Positions 1-7,672 of a stretch of 64,000 nucleotides of DNA are shown piece after piece. Position 1 is the first letter of the stretch. Every line of letters starts with the position of its first letter. The notes beneath the pieces are model-generated. The model was not told where the DNA came from. It ran no database searches and saw only the letters and a list, made by a program, of their open reading frames with translations. Made by a program: the position numbers and the translations under genes. The stretch comes from Rickettsia tillamookensis (lineage in GTDB: Bacteria; Pseudomonadota; Alphaproteobacteria; Rickettsiales; Rickettsiaceae), in contig NZ_CP060138.2 in NCBI RefSeq assembly GCF_016743795.2, positions 186,001-250,000 of the forward strand, in the 5' to 3' direction.

Positions 1-1008
1 GAACCGTTACCGTTTGTTGAGTTTGGAGATTCAAATGATGCAAGAGTAGGAGACTGGGTTATTGCAATCGGTAATCCGTTCGGTAATCTAGGGGGTACGG
101 TGACAAGTGGTATTATCTCCTCGAAAGGGCGGGATATCGATATAGATACTGATAATATAGTCGATAATTTTATTCAAACGGATGCTGCAATTAATAACGG
201 TAATTCCGGCGGTCCTATGTTTAATTTGGATCAGAAAGTAATTGGCGTAAATACGGCAATTTTTTCACCGCTCGGTACAAATATAGGTATTGGTTTTGCT
301 ATTCCCTCAAATACTGCAAAGCCTATAATCGAACGTCTTAAGAAAGACGGAAAAGTAAGTAGAGGACGTCTTGGAGTAACAATACAAGATTTAACCGAGG
401 AAATTTCTGAAGGGTTAGGGCTTAAAGATACTAGGGGGGTGTTAGTAGCTAAAGTACAAGAAGACGGTCCAGGTGATAAAGCAGGAATTAAAACAGGTGA
501 TATAATAATAGAGTTTGCAGATATACCGGTTAAAAATACTAAAAAATTGCGTGTAATTATTGCAGATGCTCCTATTGATCAGGAAGTAAAAGTAAAAATA
601 CTTCGCGATAAAAAAGAGCTTGAATTACCTATTAAAATTACTTCAGATAATGAAGAAGTTACTAAGGATTCTACAGAAGAGACCAATAAAGAAGAAATAA
701 CAAACAAAGAAAAAAATAATTTATCTATTACTAAAAATAATATTACTTTTAGTAATTTGACTGAAGAATTAAGACAACAATATAATATTCCGAGCAATAA
801 AGCGGGAATAGTTATAACCAATATTGATGAAGAAGAAAGTAGTTTCAAAATTGGCGATCTGATAACCAATATTAATCAGGAAAGCATAGACAATATAAGT
901 AAGCTAGAAGAATTATATGAAAATGCAAAAAAATTGAATAAGCAAAATATTTTGCTCTTGATTGAAAGGGACAGTGGTAATATGTTCGTGCCGTTACAAG
1001 TTATATAG
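1..1008 (+). CDS. htrA: HtrA/DegP-family periplasmic serine protease, 5' end outside the window
   Basis: This is a trypsin-like protease/chaperone of the HtrA family that handles misfolded envelope proteins in the periplasm. The frame is open from base 1, so the N-terminus (signal peptide, catalytic His and Asp) lies upstream of the window. The visible part has the nucleophile motif GNSGGP (Ser codon at about 205-207). It is followed by two PDZ domains: the first begins at RLGVTIQDL and contains [12 protein letters not shown], the second begins near [17 protein letters not shown] charged linker rich in Glu, Lys and Asn separates them. The protein ends with FVPLQVI just before an R1 repeat. 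Family assignment is secure; whether it is DegP or a DegS/DegQ-like member is less certain, but two PDZ domains favour DegP/DegQ. Confidence 0.93.
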   Translation, partial: EPLPFVEFGDSNDARVGDWVIAIGNPFGNLGGTVTSGIISSKGRDIDIDTDNIVDNFIQTDAAINNGNSGGPMFNLDQKVIGVNTAIFSPLGTNIGIGFAIPSNTAKPIIERLKKDGKVSRGRLGVTIQDLTEEISEGLGLKDTRGVLVAKVQEDGPGDKAGIKTGDIIIEFADIPVKNTKKLRVIIADAPIDQEVKVKILRDKKELELPIKITSDNEEVTKDSTEETNKEEITNKEKNNLSITKNNITFSNLTEELRQQYNIPSNKAGIVITNIDEEESSFKIGDLITNINQESIDNISKLEELYENAKKLNKQNILLLIERDSGNMFVPLQVI

Positions 1009-1017
1009 AGTGATTAT

Positions 1018-1108
1018 CGTCATTGCAAGGAAATACGAAGTATTGACGAAGCAATCTAGTAAAAAAGTCCTGAGATTGCTTCAGCCACGTTGTGGCTTCG
1101 CAATGACG
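1018..1108. repeat. R1 palindromic repeat (cgtcattgc ... gcaatgacg)
   Basis: Imperfect palindrome between htrA and trhO. It starts cgtcattgcaagg and ends ttcgcaatgacg; the middle holds the usual gacgaagcaatc and gagattgcttc halves. It is one of about a dozen R1 copies in the window and could fold into a long hairpin in RNA. Confidence 0.8.
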
Positions 1109-1149
1109 TTAAAAAGTCAAGCCATACAAAAATAATACCTAAATAATTT

Positions 1150-1893
1150 ATGAATGAAAAAATAGCAATTTTAAGTGCATACAGTTTTGTTAATATAGAA
1201 GAACCGGCGAATTTGATACCGAAACTTTTGCTTATCGGTAAAAAAAAATATGTTAGAGGTACTATTTTATTAGCTAACGAAGGTTTTAACGGTTCTTTTT
1301 CAGGCTCATATGAAAATGTAAATCTTGTACTTGAAGAACTAATAAAACTAACCTATCCCAAAGATGTTAACGTTAAAATAAATTATAGTGATGTTCATCC
1401 TTTTCATAAGCTGAAAGTTAGACTTAAGAAAGAGATTGTAGCGATGAATGTCGATGATTTGAATGTTGATTTATTTAAAGGCGAATATATAGAGCCGAAA
1501 GATTGGGATGAATTTATCACCAAACAAAATGTTATAGTAATAGATACTCGTAATGATTATGAAGTTGAGGTCGGTACATTTAAATCGGCAATTAATCCTA
1601 ATACTAAAACATTTAAACAGTTTCCTGCTTGGGTTCAGCAGAATCAAGAATTGCTCAAAGGTAAGAAAATTGCTATGGTTTGTACAGGTGGTATTAGGTG
1701 TGAAAAATCCACCAGCCTACTTAAAAGCATAGGTTATGAAGAGGTATATCATTTAAAGGGTGGTATATTGCAGTATTTAGAAGATACGCAAAACAAGAAT
1801 AATTTATGGCAAGGTGAATGTTTCGTCTTTGATGATAGGAGAGCAGTAGCAGATGATTTGTCACCCGCTGAAGGACATTGGTTACAGAGATAG
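1150..1893 (+). CDS. trhO: tRNA uridine(34) hydroxylase / rhodanese-domain protein (TrhO, UPF0176)
   Basis: The TrhO/YceA family hydroxylates U34 of certain tRNAs, which modifies wobble decoding. The 247 aa protein has an N-terminal acylphosphatase-like domain (residues about 1-100) and a C-terminal rhodanese domain starting near [15 protein letters not shown]. The rhodanese active-site loop reads CTGGIRC, with the catalytic Cys at residue 178. The end, [12 protein letters not shown], is typical of the family, so the gene looks full length even though an R1 copy precedes it and another follows. No clear Shine-Dalgarno is seen before the ATG at 1150. The name comes from family knowledge; the activity itself is inferred. 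Confidence 0.88.
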   Translation: MNEKIAILSAYSFVNIEEPANLIPKLLLIGKKKYVRGTILLANEGFNGSFSGSYENVNLVLEELIKLTYPKDVNVKINYSDVHPFHKLKVRLKKEIVAMNVDDLNVDLFKGEYIEPKDWDEFITKQNVIVIDTRNDYEVEVGTFKSAINPNTKTFKQFPAWVQQNQELLKGKKIAMVCTGGIRCEKSTSLLKSIGYEEVYHLKGGILQYLEDTQNKNNLWQGECFVFDDRRAVADDLSPAEGHWLQR

Positions 1894-1921
1894 ATGTCGT
1901 TGCCCGATTTTCCATACCTAA

Positions 1922-2040
1922 TCGTCATTGCGAGGAGCGAAGCGACGTGGCAATCCAGAAAAAATAATAAAAAAATTCTGATTTACAGAATTTTTTACTG
2001 GATTGCTTCGTCAAAATTTCAATTTTTCCTCGCAATGACG
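1922..2040. repeat. R1 palindromic repeat
   Basis: Near-complete R1 copy: cgtcattgcgaggagcgaag at the left, ctcgcaatgacg at the right. The centre is the A/T-rich inner hairpin aaaaattctg / cagaatttttt. It runs up to the sdhC leader and supplies a spurious in-frame GTG at 2040. Confidence 0.85.
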
Positions 2041-2072
2041 TGACGTTATACAAGTTTTTTATTATTAATATT

Positions 2073-2447
2073 ATGACTAAAACCAAACAAGAAATTTATA
2101 ATAAGCGTCCGACTTCGCCGCATTTAACTATATATAAGCCGCAAATTAGTTCTACTTTATCAATTTTGCATCGTATGACCGGCGTAGCTCTATTTTTTGC
2201 AGTATCGATTTTGGCGTGGTGGTTGATTCTTAGCAAATATGACAATAATTATTTACAACTTGCTAATTGCTGCATTATAAAAATATGCTTAGTAGCAGTG
2301 AGCTACGCTTGGTTTTATCATTTATGTAACGGCATTAGGCATTTATTTTGGGATATCGGTTATGGCTTTTCTATAAAAGCAGTTAATATCACCGGTTGGT
2401 GTGTAGTAATATGTTCTATATTATTAACTATATTGCTATGGGTATAA
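2073..2447 (+). CDS. sdhC: Succinate dehydrogenase cytochrome b556 subunit
   Basis: Membrane anchor and haem b-binding subunit of complex II (succinate:ubiquinone oxidoreductase), in the inner membrane. The 124 aa protein opens MTKTKQEIYNKRPTSPHLTI and has the family motifs IYKPQ, SILHRMTGVALF and HLCNGIRHLFWD, with three hydrophobic helices. A longer frame begins at a GTG at 2040, but that GTG lies inside an R1 repeat and adds residues not expected in SdhC, so I chose the ATG at 2073. sdhD and sdhA follow on the same strand, but a nucleotidyltransferase-HEPN gene sits between sdhC and sdhD. sdhB is not in the window. Confidence 0.93.
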   Translation: MTKTKQEIYNKRPTSPHLTIYKPQISSTLSILHRMTGVALFFAVSILAWWLILSKYDNNYLQLANCCIIKICLVAVSYAWFYHLCNGIRHLFWDIGYGFSIKAVNITGWCVVICSILLTILLWV

Positions 2448-2464
2448 AAATATAAATAAGAATA

Positions 2465-3073
2465 ATGAAAACCACTTTACCTGAACGTTCTTTAAAGATT
2501 GAAGTAAGGCTTAATTTTATAGTGCAGCAGATTTTAGATATTGCACAAGATAAAATAGCCATGATTATCTTGTATGGTTCATTTGCTAGAGGTGATTGGG
2601 TACGTGATCTACCGAACGGTTACCATAGCGATACCGATATTTTGATAATCCTAAAAAAAGGTAAATATAAAGGGCATGCTACTTTAAGGCTAGAAGATAA
2701 AATATATAAAAGATTAGAAAAGACGGGTGTAATAAATCCTAAACAAATTATCCCGTATGATTCACTAATATCGATAATTCTAGAGTCAATAGATGAAGTA
2801 AATAGGCAATTAGAAAAAGGACGTTATTTTTTCACTGATATTAAGAAAGAAGGTATTCTTTTATATGATAGCGGTGAATTTACACTTAGCGAAGCTAAAG
2901 ATTTACCTTGGAGCGAGATGAAAGAAATTGCTAAAGATTACTACGAAGAATGGTTTGATAAAGGTAAAGATTTTTTAGATGGAGTAGATTACTATTTAAA
3001 AAAAATCGATATGCCGTTGCTGCTTTCTTGTTACACCAAGCTACAGAAAGTCTTTACAGTACTATTTTATTAG
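2465..3073 (+). CDS. MNT-HEPN protein, N-terminal part before a frameshift: nucleotidyltransferase domain
   Basis: N-terminal part of a fused MNT-HEPN protein. The nucleotidyltransferase (Pol-beta-like) signature is clear: YGSFARGDW followed by HSDTDILIIL, that is G-S-x10-13-D-x-D with both metal-binding Asp residues present. HEPN-MNT proteins are usually toxin-antitoxin-like pairs, with the MNT part silencing the HEPN RNase by adding nucleotides; this is family knowledge and not shown here. The frame goes wrong at a run of eight A (2998-3005). After it the translation is nonsense and stops at 3073, while the HEPN residues continue in the next frame. Adding one A gives a continuous protein through to 3342. 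The gene sits 17 bp after sdhC. Confidence 0.75.
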   Translation: MKTTLPERSLKIEVRLNFIVQQILDIAQDKIAMIILYGSFARGDWVRDLPNGYHSDTDILIILKKGKYKGHATLRLEDKIYKRLEKTGVINPKQIIPYDSLISIILESIDEVNRQLEKGRYFFTDIKKEGILLYDSGEFTLSEAKDLPWSEMKEIAKDYYEEWFDKGKDFLDGVDYYLKKIDMPLLLSCYTKLQKVFTVLFY

Positions 3074-3342
3074 TGTTCTCTAATTATAAACCTAAACTAC
3101 ATAATTTACAAAAATTAGGTAGCATGGTAGGAAATTATGATAATGAATTATGGACTGTATTTCCTCAATTAACCGAAGAGCAAAAAAAATGTTTTGAGCT
3201 TCTTGAAAAAGCCTATGTTGATGCAAGATATGATAAAAATTATAAAATTACTAAAGAACAGCTTTTATATTTGATTGATAGAATTGAAAAGCTAAAACAG
3301 ATAACAGAAAAAATATGTTTAGAGAAAATTAATGGTATATGA
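3028..3342 (+). CDS. MNT-HEPN protein, C-terminal part after the frameshift: HEPN domain
   Basis: C-terminal HEPN portion of the gene that starts at 2465. The frame has no convincing start of its own: the first possible codon is a TTG at 3028 without a ribosome-binding site. The true continuation is visible upstream as NRYAVAAFLLHQATESLY, beginning just after the A8 run at about 3004. The segment AAFLLHQATESLYSTILL and the C-terminal DARYDKNYKIT are characteristic of HEPN domains fused to MNT. I do not see an unambiguous R-x4-6-H catalytic pair, since Tyr occupies the position after the Arg. The end overlaps the start of sdhD by 11 bp, so ribosomes that complete this frame could couple to sdhD. 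Confidence 0.65.
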   Translation: MLHQATESLYSTILLVFSNYKPKLHNLQKLGSMVGNYDNELWTVFPQLTEEQKKCFELLEKAYVDARYDKNYKITKEQLLYLIDRIEKLKQITEKICLEKINGI

Positions 3343-3709
3343 TTTTAAAGCGGAAATTGTAAAAGCAAAAAATAGCGGTTCTGCTAAAAGCGGTTCACAT
3401 CATTGGTTATTACAAAGAGTAACAGGAATTATATTAGCTTTATGTTCCGTGTGGCTAATATATTTTACGTTAACCAATAAAAATAATGACATAAATATTA
3501 TTATGTGGGAGCTTAAAAAACCTTTTAATGTTGTGGCATTATTAATTACGGTAGCTATTTCGTTATATCATGCGATGCTTGGTATGCGTGTAGTGATTGA
3601 GGATTATGTAAGTTGTCACAAATTACGTAATATATTGATTATAATAGTGCAATTATTTTGTATTGTGACTATTGTGGCTTTTATAGTAGCAATGTTTTAT
3701 AGGGGGTGA
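3332..3709 (+). CDS. sdhD: Succinate dehydrogenase hydrophobic membrane anchor subunit
   Basis: Second membrane anchor of complex II. The 125 aa protein has SGSHHWLLQRVTGIIL near the start and the conserved LYHAMLGMRVVIEDYV in the last third; the His of that motif is the likely haem/quinone-site ligand. Three transmembrane helices can be read. The ATG at 3332 overlaps the preceding HEPN frame by 11 bp. The stop overlaps a strong AGGGGG ribosome-binding site for a 40-codon ORF that follows directly. Confidence 0.93.
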   Translation: MVYDFKAEIVKAKNSGSAKSGSHHWLLQRVTGIILALCSVWLIYFTLTNKNNDINIIMWELKKPFNVVALLITVAISLYHAMLGMRVVIEDYVSCHKLRNILIIIVQLFCIVTIVAFIVAMFYRG

Positions 3710-3710
3710 A

Positions 3711-3833
3711 ATGTTATTAGATAAATTAGAATTATTGCAGAAAGCTGTAAGCATAGGAATATATCAAGCAGAAAATAATATATTTAGTGAGAAATCAATT
3801 TTAGATTTGATTGATGATGAAAAAATAAATTAA
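3711..3833 (+). CDS. Small ORF (40 aa) coupled to sdhD, unknown function
   Basis: A 40-codon ORF begins with ATG one base after the sdhD stop. It has an unusually good Shine-Dalgarno, AGGGGG at about 3701-3706, in a genome where such sites are mostly weak. The peptide begins MLLDKLELLQKAVSIGIYQ and ends DLIDDEKIN; it is acidic, predicted helical, with no membrane segment. It ends just before an R1 repeat. I recognise no family. It could be a real microprotein of the sdh operon, or the surviving 5' end of a longer gene cut off by the repeat. Confidence 0.45.
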   Translation: MLLDKLELLQKAVSIGIYQAENNIFSEKSILDLIDDEKIN

Positions 3834-3838
3834 CTATA

Positions 3839-3970
3839 TCGTCATTGCGAGCAGGTATTACCTGTGTGGACCGGTTTTCCGTCATTGCGAGGAAATTACG
3901 TAAGTAATTGACGAAGCAATCTCAGGATATTTGGCGAGATTGCCACGTCGCTTCGCTCCTCGCAATGACG
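3839..3970. repeat. R1 palindromic repeat, with a duplicated left end
   Basis: Two left ends are seen, cgtcattgcgagcagg at 3839 and cgtcattgcgaggaa about 40 bases later, and one right end, ctcgcaatgacg. The structure suggests that one copy inserted into, or recombined with, the edge of another. It lies between the small ORF and sdhA. Confidence 0.8.
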
Positions 3971-4007
3971 TAAAACATTTCAAAATACAAGATAAAAAAT
4001 TAATTTA

Positions 4008-5798
4008 ATGACCAAAGCGTATAATATCATTCATCACAAATTTGACGTCGTTGTCGTAGGTGCCGGCGGAGCAGGGCTTCGTTCTGCATTCGGTATGGCT
4101 AAAGAAGGGCTAAATACCGCCTGTATAACTAAGCTGTTTCCAACTCGTAGTCATACTGTGGCTGCTCAGGGTGGAATTAGTGCAGCACTTGGGAATATGG
4201 GCGAAGATGATTGGCGTTGGCATATGTATGATACCGTGAAAGGTTCAGACTGGTTAGGTGATCAGGATGCTATCGAATATATGTGCAAGAACGCTCCCGA
4301 TGCGATTTTAGAGCTTGAGCATTACGGCGTACCTTTTTCAAGAACCGAAGAAGGAAAAATTTATCAACGTCCTTTTGGCGGTATGACTACGGAGTATGGT
4401 AAAGGAAAAGCAGCTCAGCGTACATGTGCTGCGGCAGATCGTACGGGGCATGCCATACTGCATACTTTATATCAGCAGTCACTAAAACATAAGGTGCAGT
4501 TTTTTGTTGAGTATTTTGCTATTGATTTATTGATGGAAGACGGTGAATGTAGAGGTGTAGTTGCGTGGAATTTAGATGACGGTAGTCTGCATTGTTTTAG
4601 AGCTCATAATGTAGTGCTTGCAACGGGCGGATACGGGCGTGCTTATTTTTCGGCAACGTCCGCTCATACTTGTACGGGTGATGGAGGCGGTATGGCGATT
4701 AGAGCAGGTTTGCCGCTGCAAGATATGGAGTTTGTACAGTTCCATCCGACAGGCATATATTCGGCGGGCTGTCTTATTACCGAGGGAGCTAGAGGTGAAG
4801 GTGGATATCTCGTTAATGCAAACGGAGAGCGTTTTATGGAGCGTTACGCTCCGGCTGCAAAAGATTTAGCTTCAAGAGACGTAGTTTCAAGAGCGATGAC
4901 TATCGAGATTCGTGAAGGGCGAGGAGTCGGCGAGCATAAAGATCATGTATTCCTGCATTTAAATCATTTATCGCCTGAGATTTTACATAGTCGTTTGCCG
5001 GGTATTTCTGAGACGGCTAAAATTTTTGCCGGTGTTGATGTTACTAAAGAGCCGATACCGGTACTTCCCACGGTTCACTACAATATGGGCGGGATACCGA
5101 CTAATTACCACGGTCAAGTCATAATTAAAGATGGTACGAATCACAATAGTGTAGTAAAAGGACTTATGGCAATCGGTGAAGCGGCTTGCGTATCTGTACA
5201 CGGTGCTAATCGATTAGGGTCAAACTCTTTACTTGATTTAGTAGTATTTGGTAGAAGTAGTGCTTTAAAAGCAGCTGAGCTTATTAGTCCAGCGAGTCCC
5301 CATAAGCCTATAAAAGAAGAAAGCTTTGAAAAAATTATAAATAGATTTGATAAAGTCCGTCACGCTAATGGTAATATTTTAGTTGCAGATTTAAGGCTTA
5401 AAATGCAAAGAACTATGCAAAGCCACGCTTCGGTATTTAGAACTCAAGAAGTACTAGATGAAGGAGCAGAAATGATTAGCGAGATAAGAAGTGGCTATAA
5501 AGATATAAAAATTAACGATAAGTCTTTGATTTGGAATAGTGATTTAGTCGAAGCCTTAGAGCTAGATAATCTACTTGATCAGGCTTTGGTAACGGTATAT
5601 TCAGCAGCTGCAAGAAAAGAAAGCAGAGGAGCTCATGCTAGAGAAGATTATCCTGATCGTAATGATGGGGATTGGATGAAACATACTCTTAGTTCTATCG
5701 ATGAAGCAGGTAAAGTAGTTCTTGATTATAAACCTGTAACGCTAACCACTTTAACCGATGAGATAAGTGCAATTCCACCGGCCAAGAGGGTGTATTAA
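4008..5798 (+). CDS. sdhA: Succinate dehydrogenase flavoprotein subunit
   Basis: Catalytic flavoprotein of complex II, oxidising succinate to fumarate on the cytoplasmic face. The 596 aa length is normal. The N-terminus has the FAD-binding dinucleotide fold [13 protein letters not shown], then SHTVAAQGG with the His to which FAD is covalently attached. Further on are the substrate-site region QFHPTGIY and the FAD-site [13 protein letters not shown], and the C-terminal helical domain ends PPAKRVY. Covalent flavin attachment usually needs an assembly factor; an SDHAF4-like (DUF1674) gene is present at about 52.1-52.3 kb. The gene is separated from sdhD by an R1 repeat, so sdhA may not be tightly coupled to sdhCD. 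Confidence 0.97.
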   Translation: MTKAYNIIHHKFDVVVVGAGGAGLRSAFGMAKEGLNTACITKLFPTRSHTVAAQGGISAALGNMGEDDWRWHMYDTVKGSDWLGDQDAIEYMCKNAPDAILELEHYGVPFSRTEEGKIYQRPFGGMTTEYGKGKAAQRTCAAADRTGHAILHTLYQQSLKHKVQFFVEYFAIDLLMEDGECRGVVAWNLDDGSLHCFRAHNVVLATGGYGRAYFSATSAHTCTGDGGGMAIRAGLPLQDMEFVQFHPTGIYSAGCLITEGARGEGGYLVNANGERFMERYAPAAKDLASRDVVSRAMTIEIREGRGVGEHKDHVFLHLNHLSPEILHSRLPGISETAKIFAGVDVTKEPIPVLPTVHYNMGGIPTNYHGQVIIKDGTNHNSVVKGLMAIGEAACVSVHGANRLGSNSLLDLVVFGRSSALKAAELISPASPHKPIKEESFEKIINRFDKVRHANGNILVADLRLKMQRTMQSHASVFRTQEVLDEGAEMISEIRSGYKDIKINDKSLIWNSDLVEALELDNLLDQALVTVYSAAARKESRGAHAREDYPDRNDGDWMKHTLSSIDEAGKVVLDYKPVTLTTLTDEISAIPPAKRVY

Positions 5799-5802
5799 AA
5801 AA

Positions 5803-5902
5803 TCGTCATTGCGAGGAAAAACTGTAAGTTTTGACGAAGCAATCTCATGAAGTATTATAAAATTCCTGAGATTGCCACGTCGCTTCGCTCCTCGCAATGA
5901 CG
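5803..5902. repeat. R1 palindromic repeat
   Basis: A copy of about 100 bp between sdhA and glnP: cgtcattgcgaggaa at the left, cgcttcgctcctcgcaatgacg at the right. The central hairpin is short. It starts within ten bases of the sdhA stop and may act as its 3' RNA hairpin. Confidence 0.82.
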
Positions 5903-5941
5903 AAAACACCGATCCAAGCAGGAATAAATCTATAATAATTT

Positions 5942-6598
5942 ATGTTTGAGTATTTAATAAAATTTTATCCAAAAATCCTTTTTATTGTAGAGGGGACTTT
6001 GGTAACTTTAAAATATAGCGTTATTGCCGTTATATTCGGTTTAGTGATAGGGATGTTGCTCGCTATTTGTAAGGTAAATAAGAATCGTGCTTTAAGGCTT
6101 TTTGCAAATTTCTATACTTCTATTTTTAGAGGAACGCCTTTATTAATCCAATTAAGTATTATTTATTTCGCTTCACCTTATATTATAGGTGTTAAATTCA
6201 GTGTGTTTATGGCGGGAGCTATTTCTTTTTCCCTTAATTCAGGAGCATATGTTTCCGAAGTAATCAGAGCGGGGATTAATGCAGTTGATAAAGGGCAGTT
6301 TGAAGCGGCTGAAGCTCTTGCTATTCCAAAGTTTTTAATAATGAAAGATATAATTCTGCCGCAAGCAGTTAAAAATATTTTTCCGTCATTAGTAAATGAG
6401 CTTGTAAATTTGATTAAAGAATCAGCCATTATTTCTATGCTTGGAGAAATGGATTTAATGCGTAGAGCACAAATTGTATCAATTGAAACATATAATTATT
6501 TTTTTCCAATGCTTATTGCTGCGTGCTGTTATTATATTTTAGTGATGTTAATCAGCTTTATAGCAAAAATAATTGAGAAAAAAATGATTGTTAATTAA
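5942..6598 (+). CDS. glnP: Polar amino-acid ABC transporter permease (GlnP/HisM family)
   Basis: Integral membrane permease of an amino-acid importer, a plausible route for host amino acids in an obligate intracellular bacterium. The 218 aa protein has about five hydrophobic helices and the cytoplasmic EAA loop (EAAEALAIPKFLIMKDIILP), which contacts the ATPase. The substrate cannot be read from sequence; the glutamine label follows usual Rickettsia annotation. No ATPase gene is adjacent. A candidate binding lipoprotein is encoded about 28 kb away (34321-35046, minus strand). Confidence 0.88.
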   Translation: MFEYLIKFYPKILFIVEGTLVTLKYSVIAVIFGLVIGMLLAICKVNKNRALRLFANFYTSIFRGTPLLIQLSIIYFASPYIIGVKFSVFMAGAISFSLNSGAYVSEVIRAGINAVDKGQFEAAEALAIPKFLIMKDIILPQAVKNIFPSLVNELVNLIKESAIISMLGEMDLMRRAQIVSIETYNYFFPMLIAACCYYILVMLISFIAKIIEKKMIVN

Positions 6599-6605
6599 AA
6601 CATAC

Positions 6606-6633
6606 TTGCTTTTATGGAAAAAGTAATTATAAT
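6606..6633 (+). promoter_or_regulatory. Candidate sigma-70-type promoter for the rpsL-rpsG-fusA operon
   Basis: TTGCTT (6606-6611) and TATAAT (6628-6633) are separated by 16 bases and lie about 125 bases before the rpsL ATG. A second TATAAT occurs at 6661-6666 but without a good -35 box. In such A/T-rich DNA a -10 box alone means little; the pair is what makes this worth listing. Confidence 0.4.
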
Positions 6634-6690
6634 TTAAATTTAGTGTAATTTACAAATTCTTATAATTTGTATTTAGAAATGATTTAAAAT

Positions 6691-6718
6691 AAAGGGTGGA
6701 AGTATTTTTTCACCCTTT
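6691..6718 (+). terminator. Hairpin in the rpsL leader, terminator or attenuator
   Basis: Perfect 8-bp stem AAAGGGTG / CACCCTTT with a 12-base loop, between glnP and rpsL. No long T run follows directly, though T-rich DNA comes about 20 bases later. It could end glnP transcription, or sit in the leader of the ribosomal operon if the promoter at 6606-6633 is used. Confidence 0.45.
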
Positions 6719-6759
6719 AATTATCGTATATATAAGTTTTTTTTGGAGTATTTTTTTTA

Positions 6760-7149
6760 ATGCCGACATATAATCAATTAGTACGTTTTGGGAGAAAGTC
6801 AAAAACTCGTAAGACCAAATCTCCTGCCTTAGAATCTAATCCTTTTAAAAGCGGTGTTTGCCTAGTTGTAAAAACCGTTACCCCTAAAAAGCCTAACTCT
6901 GCACTTCGTAAGATTGCAACGGTGCGTTTAAGTAATAAAAGAACAGTAAATGCATATATTCCCGGTGAAAAGCATAGTGTAAAGGAGCATGATAGGGTAT
7001 TAGTAAGAGGCGGTCAGGTTCCTGATCTTCCGGGGGTGAAATATCATATCGTACTCGGTGCATATGATATTGCCGGAGTTAAAGGGCGTAAGCAAGGTCG
7101 TTCACGTTATGGTGCTCCTCGTAAACAAGTTGCAGTTACAAAAAAATAA
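6760..7149 (+). CDS. rpsL: 30S ribosomal protein S12
   Basis: Decoding-centre protein of the small subunit. The 129 aa protein contains the invariant [11 protein letters not shown] loop, with Lys at the classical streptomycin-resistance position 43 (E. coli numbering 42/43). It ends with the basic [13 protein letters not shown] tail. The second conserved loop reads [13 protein letters not shown], where E. coli has GGRVKDLPGVRYH, so the Lys known from streptomycin resistance or dependence mutants (87/88) is Pro here. GGAG lies 11 bases before the ATG. It is the first gene of the rpsL-rpsG-fusA unit. Confidence 0.98.
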
Positions 7150-7176
7150 ATTATTAGTTTAGAGAGAAAAAATAAA

Positions 7177-7659
7177 ATGTCACGTCGTCACGCCGCCGAA
7201 AAGCGAGTAATTTTACCTGATATGAAATATAACAGTATTTTACTGTCAAGATTTATCAATAATATTATGAAAGAAGGGAAGAAAGCCCTTGCAGAGAAAA
7301 TTGTTTATTCAGCCTTTAATAAAATTGAAAAGAAGCATAGAGTCGATCCGTATCAAACCTTTAATAATGCTATGCATAACGTGAAGCCGCATTTAGAAGT
7401 AACTTCGGTTAGGGTTGGAGGAGCTAATTATCAAGTTCCGACGCATGTTGATGAAAGAAGAGGATATGCTCTTGCTAGCCGTTGGATTATTAATGCTGCG
7501 TCAAAACGTTCTGAAAAAATGATGATTGATAAACTTGCTGAAGAGCTGTTTGAAGCTTCTAATAATAGAGGCGTCGCCATTAAGAAGAAAGAAGATACTC
7601 ATAAAATGGCTGAAGCTAATAAAGCTTTCTCTCATTTTAGCCCTAAAAAAATGAAATAA
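7177..7659 (+). CDS. rpsG: 30S ribosomal protein S7
   Basis: Primary 16S rRNA-binding protein that organises the head of the small subunit. The 160 aa protein opens [10 protein letters not shown] and contains [27 protein letters not shown] and the ending [15 protein letters not shown], all family-typical. It is separated from rpsL by 27 bp and from fusA by 13 bp, consistent with one operon. Confidence 0.98.
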   Translation: MSRRHAAEKRVILPDMKYNSILLSRFINNIMKEGKKALAEKIVYSAFNKIEKKHRVDPYQTFNNAMHNVKPHLEVTSVRVGGANYQVPTHVDERRGYALASRWIINAASKRSEKMMIDKLAEELFEASNNRGVAIKKKEDTHKMAEANKAFSHFSPKKMK

Positions 7660-7672
7660 GGTAGGGTATATA

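Noticed and set aside
2040..2072. Longer sdhC start at a GTG
   Set aside because: The GTG lies in the end of an R1 repeat and adds 11 residues not expected in SdhC; ATG at 2073 fits the family.
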